DNA from: an uncultured Gammaproteobacteria bacterium | Lineage (GTDB): Bacteria > Pseudomonadota > Gammaproteobacteria > Pseudomonadales > Azotimanducaceae_A | Length of the DNA stretch: 11,071 nt | Reading direction: 5' to 3' | Assembly (NCBI GenBank): GCA_913049565.1 | Contig: CAJWZG010000075.1 | Location: forward strand, 1-11,071 | Shown here: positions 5,291 to 11,071 of the stretch, one piece after another | Position numbering within the stretch: position 1 is the stretch's first letter | Layout: each line of letters opens with the position of its first letter | Notes under the pieces: model-generated | Databases searched by the model: none | The model's input: the letters and a program-made list of their open reading frames with translations, nothing else | Told to the model about the DNA's origin: nothing | Position numbers and translations under genes: made by a program

Positions 5291-7981
5291 TCAATGCTGG
5301 CGTGGATTTTCTCTATGGATATCAATTTTAAGCTGTTCTCGTATGTCGCGCAGATCTAACTGCATGTGCCCTGCTGAGACTAACTCGCTAAGCGCGCTGT
5401 ATTGAATAAATGCGCTATCCACCTCAAAAAACGCGCGCAGCTTTTGTCGCGTGTCACTGCGTCCAAACCCATCGGTACCGAGCACCCGCAGCGGCGCGTC
5501 GATAGCTCCGCGAAGCTGTTCGGGCAACGCCTTGACGTAATCGGACACTGCAATCACTGGCGCCTCACTCCATTCATCATTATTCAACAGGTCACTTACA
5601 TGGCTGATCCCTCCGCCCTCGGCATTGTTGATCAACCTTTCTCGCTGGCGATCTTGAATATCCCGAGCCAACTCTGTGTAGCTGGTCACGCTGTAGACCT
5701 GCACGCTTACGCCAAATGTCTGCACTAGCTCCTGCGCTGCTCGCCTTGCTTCGGGGAGCAGTGCGCCGCTGCCGAGTAGTCTGACCTTGGGTGCTGTCTC
5801 ATCGCCCAAGGTCTCCAATAGATACATTCCCTTAATGACACTATCTGCCACACCTTCAGGCATCGCGGGATGTTGATACGGCTCGTTCATCAAGGTCAGG
5901 TAGTAGTAAACTGGAGTTTGCTCAACATACATATGTTCAAGACCTCGGCGGATGATGATGGCCAACTCAAATGCATATGCGGGGTCGTAGCTGACGCAAT
6001 TGGGTATGGTCGACGCCAATAGATGAGAGTGCCCGTCTTGGTGCTGCAATCCTTCACCATTGAGTGTTGTGCGACCCGCTGTGCCACCTAACAAAAAACC
6101 TTTCGCCTGCAGATCACCTGCTGCCCAAGCGAGATCACCGATGCGCTGAAATCCAAACATCGAGTAATAAATGTAAAAAGGTAGCAGGGTGTACTGGTGG
6201 GTTGAGTAGCTGGTTGCCGCAGCCATCCAAGCAGCAAACGCACCGGCTTCGTTTATCCCCTCTTCTAAAACTTGACCGGATTTGGATTCTTTGTAGGCAG
6301 CAAGCTCATCAGAATCTTCTGGCTCATAGAGTTGACCCTCGGAAGAATAGATACCCAGTTGACGAAACATACCTTCCATCCCAAATGTGCGGGCTTCGTC
6401 CGGCACAATGGGTACGACTCGCTTGCCGAGATTTTTGTCACGCAATAGCGTCGCCAGTATGCGAACAAAGGCCATAGTCGAGCTGATTTCACGGTCGCCG
6501 CTACCATCAATTTGGGCTTTGAACGCCGACAAAGGGGGAATTTCATGCCGTTGTTGATCCACTACCCTTCTCGGCATAAGACCCCCCAGCTTCTCGCGAC
6601 TCTGCCGCAAATATTGCATCTCGGAGCTCTCGGGCGAAGGCCGATAATAGGGAACGTCCTCGAGTTGATCATCACTCAGCGGAACATCAAATCGATCGCG
6701 AAAGTATTTCAGCTCTTCAAGACTAAGCTTCTTTACCTGATGGGTGGTGTTTTCAGACTCACCCGCATCACCCATGCCATAGCCCTTAACGGTCTTTGCC
6801 AGAATAACCGTAGGCTGCCCTGTGTGATTTACTGCGGCGTGATAGGCCGCATAAATCTTGTAGGGGTCATGTCCGCCCCGGTTGAGACGATATATATCTT
6901 CATCGCTTAGATGCTCGACCATCTGCAGTAACTCAGGGTCTTTAGCGAAAAAGTTATCTCGGACGTACTTGCCACCCTTGGCTTTAAAATTCTGATACTC
7001 ACCATCTACCGTAGCGTCCATCGCGTACTGCATCAGACCCTTAGAATCTTTGACGAACAGCGGATCCCAAAGCCTACCCCAAACCACCTTGATGACATTC
7101 CACCCCGCACCGCGAAAGTAACCTTCCAACTCTTGAATAATCTTGCCATTTCCTCGTACTGGGCCATCCAAGCGCTGTAAGTTGCAGTTAACCACAAAAA
7201 TCAAATTATCGAGTTTTTCTCGGCCTGCCAGAGATAGTGCACCAAGCGACTCGGGCTCATCGCACTCCCCGTCACCTAGAAAGGCCCACACTTTGCGGTC
7301 GCCCATCTCAACTAGGCCTCGCGAATCGAGGTACTTCATAACATGCGCTTGATAAATTGCCTGTAGAGGACCCAAACCCATTGAGACCGTCGGAAACTGC
7401 CAGTAGTCGGGCATTAACCAAGGATGTGGGTAGGAAGACAGTCCTTCGCCACTAGTCTCCCGGCGAAAATTATCCATTTGGGCTTCGCTGAGCCGACCTT
7501 CCAAAAATGATCGCGCATAGATACCGGGGGCCGCGTGGCCTTGAAAGTAAACTAGGTCACCCGAGCGGCTGTGCTTTTGCTCCGATGCCGCGGGCGAAGG
7601 CGCACGAAAGAAGTAGTTAAATCCGACGTCATATAAAGTCGCAGATGAGGCAAAACTCGAAATGTGACCACCTAAATCCCCCGGTCGCCGGTTGGCTCGA
7701 ACAACCATCGCCAGCGCGTTCCAACGTATCAAGCTACGAATGCGGCGCTCCATAAACAGATCGCCAGGCATTGGCGTTTCATCAGCAGCAGGGATCGTAT
7801 TGCGGTAAGGAGTCGAGACGGAGAACGGTAGGCTTGCCCCCGTGAGGGTCAAACGGTCCGCCAAACTTTGCAGCAGCGCCGACGCCGCAGCCACCCCTTC
7901 GCGGTTAAGTACGCCTTCTAGGGCATCCAACCACTCTTGTTGTTCATCAGCATCAAAACCTTGCAGGTCTGGATGTTTCAA
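5291..7981 (-). CDS. aceE: Pyruvate dehydrogenase E1 component, homodimeric type
   Basis: Thiamine-diphosphate enzyme that decarboxylates pyruvate and acetylates the lipoyl groups of AceF. From the TTG at 7981 it is 896 aa (E. coli AceE 887 aa) and can be followed along the whole E. coli protein. The TPP/Mg motif is GDGECDEPESLG (from residue 236) to NCN (265-267). Conserved active-site histidines lie in GGH (residue 106) and QGHAAPG (149). Other blocks are DEARTFGMEGMFRQLGIY, EGINEAGAFAAW, TAGRTTLNGEGLQHQDGHSH and LGTDGFGRSD. The TTG is preferred because GGGAG lies 7 bases upstream and the distance to the QEWLDAL block then equals that in E. coli. A GTG at 8002 would add seven residues but has no good Shine-Dalgarno. 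It lies downstream of ampD and upstream of aceF, likely one operon. Confidence 0.96.
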   Translation of the reverse strand: MKHPDLQGFDADEQQEWLDALEGVLNREGVAAASALLQSLADRLTLTGASLPFSVSTPYRNTIPAADETPMPGDLFMERRIRSLIRWNALAMVVRANRRPGDLGGHISSFASSATLYDVGFNYFFRAPSPAASEQKHSRSGDLVYFQGHAAPGIYARSFLEGRLSEAQMDNFRRETSGEGLSSYPHPWLMPDYWQFPTVSMGLGPLQAIYQAHVMKYLDSRGLVEMGDRKVWAFLGDGECDEPESLGALSLAGREKLDNLIFVVNCNLQRLDGPVRGNGKIIQELEGYFRGAGWNVIKVVWGRLWDPLFVKDSKGLMQYAMDATVDGEYQNFKAKGGKYVRDNFFAKDPELLQMVEHLSDEDIYRLNRGGHDPYKIYAAYHAAVNHTGQPTVILAKTVKGYGMGDAGESENTTHQVKKLSLEELKYFRDRFDVPLSDDQLEDVPYYRPSPESSEMQYLRQSREKLGGLMPRRVVDQQRHEIPPLSAFKAQIDGSGDREISSTMAFVRILATLLRDKNLGKRVVPIVPDEARTFGMEGMFRQLGIYSSEGQLYEPEDSDELAAYKESKSGQVLEEGINEAGAFAAWMAAATSYSTHQYTLLPFYIYYSMFGFQRIGDLAWAAGDLQAKGFLLGGTAGRTTLNGEGLQHQDGHSHLLASTIPNCVSYDPAYAFELAIIIRRGLEHMYVEQTPVYYYLTLMNEPYQHPAMPEGVADSVIKGMYLLETLGDETAPKVRLLGSGALLPEARRAAQELVQTFGVSVQVYSVTSYTELARDIQDRQRERLINNAEGGGISHVSDLLNNDEWSEAPVIAVSDYVKALPEQLRGAIDAPLRVLGTDGFGRSDTRQKLRAFFEVDSAFIQYSALSELVSAGHMQLDLRDIREQLKIDIHRENPRQH

Positions 7982-7988
7982 TAGTCCA

Positions 7989-7993
7989 CTCCC
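7989..7993 (-). promoter_or_regulatory. Ribosome-binding site for the TTG start of aceE
   Basis: The minus strand has GGGAG with a 7-base spacer before TTG at 7979-7981. This spacing is better than that available to the GTG at 8002, whose nearest purine-rich stretch is about 16 bases away. Confidence 0.55.
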
Positions 7994-8002
7994 TTGTTGC
8001 AC

Positions 8003-8014
8003 CTAGTTCGTCAT
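8003..8014 (-). other. Possible three-codon minicistron between ampD and aceE
   Basis: The ampD stop overlaps an ATG (TAATG). This opens a frame of three codons, ATG ACG AAC, then TAG, preceded by GAGG four bases upstream. The TAG directly abuts the GTG at 8002. It may be chance, or it may pass ribosomes from ampD to aceE by reinitiation. Confidence 0.15.
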
Positions 8015-8631
8015 TACGCCTCTGAGACCGTTGATACCCGGTTGCCGTATAGTTGGCGGTGCAGTGGAATCAGCAGTTTTGCCCAATCGAAATGAGGGCC
8101 CGGATCTTCTTTGCGGCCGGGAGACACCTCTTGATGCCCCACGATATTGTCTGGGCTCAATCTCGGATAACGGCTGCAAAGCGCCAAGCAAACGTCTGTT
8201 AGCGCGGCGTATTGGCTTTTAGTGAAGGCGCTGTCCCACGTACCTTCGAGTTCAATGCCCACACTAAATTTGTTGCAGCTTGGTCGCTGCTTCCAAGTCG
8301 ACGAGCCCGCATGCCATGCGCCTCGGTCAAATGGTACAAACTGCTCAATGTTGCCTAGCCGATCAATAAGCAGATGTGGGGAGACCCGTACGCCTTGGAG
8401 ACTGGAAAACTCCGGATGCTCTGTGCAATCCAATTCGCCAGTAAACAGACGACTGGGGGCCCCGTTGCCAAAGGAGCCGGCGGGCAGCGACACGCAGTGC
8501 AGGACAATGAGTTCGCTTTGAAAAGTACCCTGCAAACCCAGCGACTGTGTTGAATCAATATTGGGCTCGTCACAGTGCTCGCTATAACGCATTACAGCGC
8601 TGGTCAGGCAATGTGCCGAATTGATTTCCAT
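8014..8631 (-). CDS. ampD: AmpD, 1,6-anhydro-N-acetylmuramyl-L-alanine amidase
   Basis: Cytoplasmic zinc amidase that cuts the stem peptide from anhydroMurNAc during murein recycling. It lowers the muropeptide signal that induces ampC beta-lactamase where AmpR is present. At 205 aa it is slightly longer than E. coli AmpD (183 aa). Zinc ligands are His45 (VLHCVSLP), His166 and Asp176 (GHQEVSPGRKEDPGP). Catalytic Glu127 (GIELEG) and Lys174 are present, with spacing matching E. coli His34, Glu116, His154, Lys162 and Asp164. FVPFDRGAWHAG is also typical. It has no signal peptide, consistent with AmpD rather than periplasmic AmiD. The first ATG (8631) is chosen; ATG at 8592 would cut into the conserved N-terminal region. 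It is divergent from nadC, as in E. coli, but ampE does not follow; aceE does. Confidence 0.94.
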   Translation of the reverse strand: MEINSAHCLTSAVMRYSEHCDEPNIDSTQSLGLQGTFQSELIVLHCVSLPAGSFGNGAPSRLFTGELDCTEHPEFSSLQGVRVSPHLLIDRLGNIEQFVPFDRGAWHAGSSTWKQRPSCNKFSVGIELEGTWDSAFTKSQYAALTDVCLALCSRYPRLSPDNIVGHQEVSPGRKEDPGPHFDWAKLLIPLHRQLYGNRVSTVSEA

Positions 8632-8747
8632 GTCATGATTGTCTCACGAATAGATGACCAACGCGTTGCGAAAGCCTGCATAAGTCACCGCGAACGTCGT
8701 AATTTGTCGAAGCACGAACACCATAGGCTAGCCAACAGAGACAACAG
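8632..8747. promoter_or_regulatory. Divergent ampD / nadC promoter region
   Basis: This 116-base spacer separates two divergently transcribed genes and must contain promoters for both unless they are read from elsewhere. I could not pick a convincing -35/-10 pair on either strand, and no clear inverted repeat or riboswitch is visible. Confidence 0.4.
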
Positions 8748-9620
8748 ATGACTTCTTCTTTGCACTTTCACCCTATCGATGACCGCAGCTTAACAGAGGC
8801 CATTAGCACTAACGTACGCGAAGCATTGGCAGAAGATCTAGGTGATGGTGATATTTCCGCCAGCTTGATCGATAGGAGCTCACACGCTAGTGCTCGCGTG
8901 ATTACTCGTGCAGCCGGCGTCTTTTGTGGCGCACCTTGGGTAGAAGAGACATTGAAGCTAGTAGACCCTGACGTGCAGGTCGATTGGCGAGTCAAGGATG
9001 GCAATCGAGTATCACCCGATCAGATTTTGTTCGAGTTACACGGAGGTGCACGCAGTTTGCTTAGTGCCGAGCGCACCCTGCTTAACTTCGTCCAGTTACT
9101 ATCGGGTACCGCGACACGGACGGCTGAGTATGTTGAGCTCATCAGAGACACCAAGGCACAACTCCTTGATACCCGCAAAACAGTGCCCGGCTTGCGGCTA
9201 GGACAAAAATACGCAGTGAAATGCGGTGGCGGGAATAATCACAGAACGGGGCTGTTTGACGCATTTTTGCTCAAAGAGAACCATATTGCCGCGGCCGGCG
9301 GCATCACACAGGCGATAATCGCAGCCCAGCAGGCCTATGCAGACAAACCGGTTGAGATTGAGGTGGAGAGCCTTAACGAGTTGCAGGAGGCCATTGATGC
9401 AGGTGCAGACATCGCTCTAATTGATAACTTTTCGCTCAGGGATAGCGAAAGAGCCGTAGCGATGGCCCGGGGAAAGTTGTTGCTGGAGGCGTCCGGCGGG
9501 ATCACCAAAGAGAGCATTGCTGCTATCGCCGCCACCGGTGTGGATTACATTTCTTGTGGGGATTTGACCAAAAGTGTGGAACCTTTAGACCTTTCTCTAC
9601 GTTTTCTACTCGACTCTTGA
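8748..9620 (+). CDS. nadC: Nicotinate-nucleotide pyrophosphorylase (quinolinate phosphoribosyltransferase)
   Basis: Converts quinolinate and PRPP to nicotinate mononucleotide, CO2 and pyrophosphate in de novo NAD synthesis, in the cytoplasm. It is 290 aa, normal for the family. The N-terminal alpha/beta domain contains EALAEDLGDGDISA (residues 25-38) and LLSAERTLLNFVQLLSGTAT (about 105-124). The barrel has the substrate-binding block DTRKTVPGLR, KYAVKCGGGNNHRTGLFDAFLLKENH (about 141-180), the acidic strand VEIEVESL and IALIDNFS, and the phosphate loop EASGGI. The ATG at 8748 fits the usual N-terminus; a weak AGAG lies upstream. It is divergent from ampD, and its stop lies 7 bases from that of the convergent phosphodiesterase gene. 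nadA and nadB are not in the window. Confidence 0.96.
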   Translation: MTSSLHFHPIDDRSLTEAISTNVREALAEDLGDGDISASLIDRSSHASARVITRAAGVFCGAPWVEETLKLVDPDVQVDWRVKDGNRVSPDQILFELHGGARSLLSAERTLLNFVQLLSGTATRTAEYVELIRDTKAQLLDTRKTVPGLRLGQKYAVKCGGGNNHRTGLFDAFLLKENHIAAAGGITQAIIAAQQAYADKPVEIEVESLNELQEAIDAGADIALIDNFSLRDSERAVAMARGKLLLEASGGITKESIAAIAATGVDYISCGDLTKSVEPLDLSLRFLLDS

Positions 9621-9627
9621 CCACCTG

Positions 9628-10950
9628 TCACCGTTCCTTGAGATGAGGCACAAGCACTGCCGGATCCCCATCCACCGGTTTCGTGCTATCAATACCCAAC
9701 AAGTTTAAAACCAACGGATAAATGTGGATGTTTTCCACGTCTGGCAGCTTCTTTCCCCGCGGTATTCGAGGGCCTTTCGCGTAAAAAATCCCCTTCATCT
9801 CAGGTGTGGTTTGAGGCAGGTACCCGTGGGCTCCCACTGGTGGCTTTCGCCCTTTCCCGCGCCGAAAACTCAGATATCTTGGCGCCTCTGCAACCACCGC
9901 TAAATCCGGCATGCGTGCACCACGCTGAGGGAAGTTCAGGATCGAGCGAAAATCCTTGGGGCTGACAACCTGCAGCCCGTCGACATCGGTCAGCCCAGCC
10001 TTCACTCGCTGGATCAACTGTTTATCGTCGCTGTAAAAAAAAGCATAAGCCCCCCCGGGTACAATTCGGTTGGCGCCCCGCCAATCCCTCAGATCAATGA
10101 AATCTTCGAGAAACACAGTTTGCTCAGAATCCACGCTATGCATGCCGTGATCTGAGGAAATTAACAAATAAACGGGGTGCTCGATGGCCTCAAGACCCGC
10201 CAACAGGCGGGCCACTTGCCGGTCTGCGCTATCAATTGCTTGGCGAACCTCTTTGCTGTTTGGTCCATAGCGATGGCCGGCAGAGTCCACTAGCGAAAAA
10301 TACATCGTAACCAAGTTTGGCCTTTCGCCCAAAGGTAGCGCCAACCAATCCAGCACTTGATCGACCCGAGCACCGTTGTGAACGCTGCCGTCATAGATCT
10401 CGTAGTAGGTTGGCCTGATGCCTTGAATGTCCGCTTCACTGCCCACCCAAAAAAAGCTCGCAGTACGAAGACCTGCTTTTTCTGCGGCGACCCAAAGAGG
10501 CTCACCCCTGTACCAAGTACCGTCTTCAAACGCCTCGCGATCACCCAATCGATAAGTGGCCTGACGCTTCCGGTCAAAAAAACTGTTGCCGATAATGCCG
10601 TGATTACCGGGGTAGAGGCCGGTGACAATACTGTAGTGGTTTGAAAATGTACTGCTGGGAAAGCCTGGGATCAATCCAGAAACCTGTATACCGCTGTTGG
10701 CGATGCCGCGTAGATTACTGCTTTGCTCCGAGTACTGTCCAAGGTAGTCATATCGAAAACCGTCGAGCGACAACATCACTACGATGGGTGTGTTGCGCTG
10801 ACGCTCTTCGTTCCCATAATGCGGCGAAGACCACGCGTCCGAAGCCATCAGTACGAGGAGGACTAACCAGGATGACGTGAAAAGCCTCTGACTTGCGCGC
10901 CGCTTCGCAAATGTCGAAAAGCTCTCGTAAATTGCCACCCGAGACCTCAT
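9628..10950 (-). CDS. Exported nucleotide pyrophosphatase/phosphodiesterase (NPP/ENPP family)
   Basis: Two-zinc phosphodiesterase of the alkaline-phosphatase superfamily. Bacterial NPPs hydrolyse phosphodiesters such as nucleotide pyrophosphate bonds. From the ATG at 10950 it has 440 aa. A basic N-terminus and a hydrophobic stretch (about residues 27-37) ending near DAWSS suggest a signal peptide and an extracytoplasmic location. Expected metal and catalytic residues are present: Asp63 (LSLDGFR), nucleophile Thr101 (PSSTFSNHY), Asn122 (GNSFFD), Asp222 and His226 (VDSAGHRYGP), Asp267/His268 (SSDHGM) and His375 (GAHGYLP). Their spacing is close to that of Xanthomonas NPP. The only longer start is TTG at 10980. 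The ATG has only a weak GAAG upstream. The substrate cannot be told from sequence. It is convergent with nadC with no shared pathway evident, though both touch nucleotide metabolism. Confidence 0.9.
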   Translation of the reverse strand: MRSRVAIYESFSTFAKRRASQRLFTSSWLVLLVLMASDAWSSPHYGNEERQRNTPIVVMLSLDGFRYDYLGQYSEQSSNLRGIANSGIQVSGLIPGFPSSTFSNHYSIVTGLYPGNHGIIGNSFFDRKRQATYRLGDREAFEDGTWYRGEPLWVAAEKAGLRTASFFWVGSEADIQGIRPTYYEIYDGSVHNGARVDQVLDWLALPLGERPNLVTMYFSLVDSAGHRYGPNSKEVRQAIDSADRQVARLLAGLEAIEHPVYLLISSDHGMHSVDSEQTVFLEDFIDLRDWRGANRIVPGGAYAFFYSDDKQLIQRVKAGLTDVDGLQVVSPKDFRSILNFPQRGARMPDLAVVAEAPRYLSFRRGKGRKPPVGAHGYLPQTTPEMKGIFYAKGPRIPRGKKLPDVENIHIYPLVLNLLGIDSTKPVDGDPAVLVPHLKER

Positions 10951-11071
10951 TAAGGTGGCTTCACAAACTAAAATGCGCAACCGTACCCAGCACTAAAGGC
11001 TTTTTTTCGTGGAAGTTGGCTCTTTACCGCCAATATGCTGTGGAAGAAATTCCGTTAGAGTCTCCCCTAAT
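10951..11071. other. Upstream region of the NPP gene, no gene seen
   Basis: No coding region is supported here. The stretch should hold the promoter of the leftward phosphodiesterase gene, but no convincing -35/-10 pair stands out. A short imperfect repeat (TTGGC and GCCAA, eight bases apart, around 11027-11043) and a 7-base T-run near 11001 are the only visible structures. Confidence 0.3.

Noticed and set aside
6064..6910. Plus-strand frames of 132-137 codons opposite aceE
   Set aside because: They have no recognisable domains, and the opposite strand encodes clearly conserved AceE throughout.
8003..8191. A 62-residue minus-strand reading frame with many Arg and Pro
   Set aside because: It lies almost wholly inside ampD in another frame and resembles no family; it is a shadow of the real gene.
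10920..10965. GCCACC / GGTGGC inverted repeat around the phosphodiesterase start codon
   Set aside because: It is only six pairs with a 14-base loop; too weak to call a translational control hairpin.

Overview
The window looks like ordinary chromosome from a Gammaproteobacterium, probably free-living or marine. This rests on a homodimeric-type AceE with a two-lipoyl AceF, an fxsA gene beside what appears to be a groES promoter, a yajQ-ampG pair, and nadC divergent from ampD as in Escherichia coli. The exact lineage cannot be fixed from the sequence alone. I see no transposase, integrase, CRISPR array, tRNA or rRNA.

Layout, left to right. Positions 1-193 hold no gene. They carry a minus-strand promoter with a CIRCE-like operator, which most likely drives groES-groEL just beyond the left edge. 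fxsA (minus) follows, and its 5' end overlaps that of an alkyltransferase-like DNA-repair protein (plus) that has Trp in place of the reactive Cys. The ATL gene converges on yajQ-ampG, a tight minus-strand pair in which yajQ is the upstream gene. A PduO-type cobalamin adenosyltransferase (plus) is divergent from yajQ. Next comes a long minus-strand cluster ampD-aceE-aceF, read from about 8630 down to 3577. nadC (plus) is divergent from ampD, and a secreted nucleotide pyrophosphatase/phosphodiesterase (minus) closes the window.

Functional themes. AceE and AceF are the E1 and E2 subunits of pyruvate dehydrogenase; lpd (E3) does not follow aceF. AmpG imports anhydromuropeptides from the periplasm and AmpD removes their stem peptide in the cytoplasm, so two steps of murein recycling lie in the window, separated by the aceEF genes. 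NadC makes the NAD precursor NaMN. The cobalamin adenosyltransferase makes adenosylcobalamin.

I did not find a convincing undescribed system. The points most worth a second look are the CIRCE-type operator, the overlapping fxsA/ATL 5' ends with two palindromes, the ampD-aceE-aceF arrangement with probable TTG starts for both PDH genes, and a repeated GCAGGTT half-site between yajQ and the adenosyltransferase.
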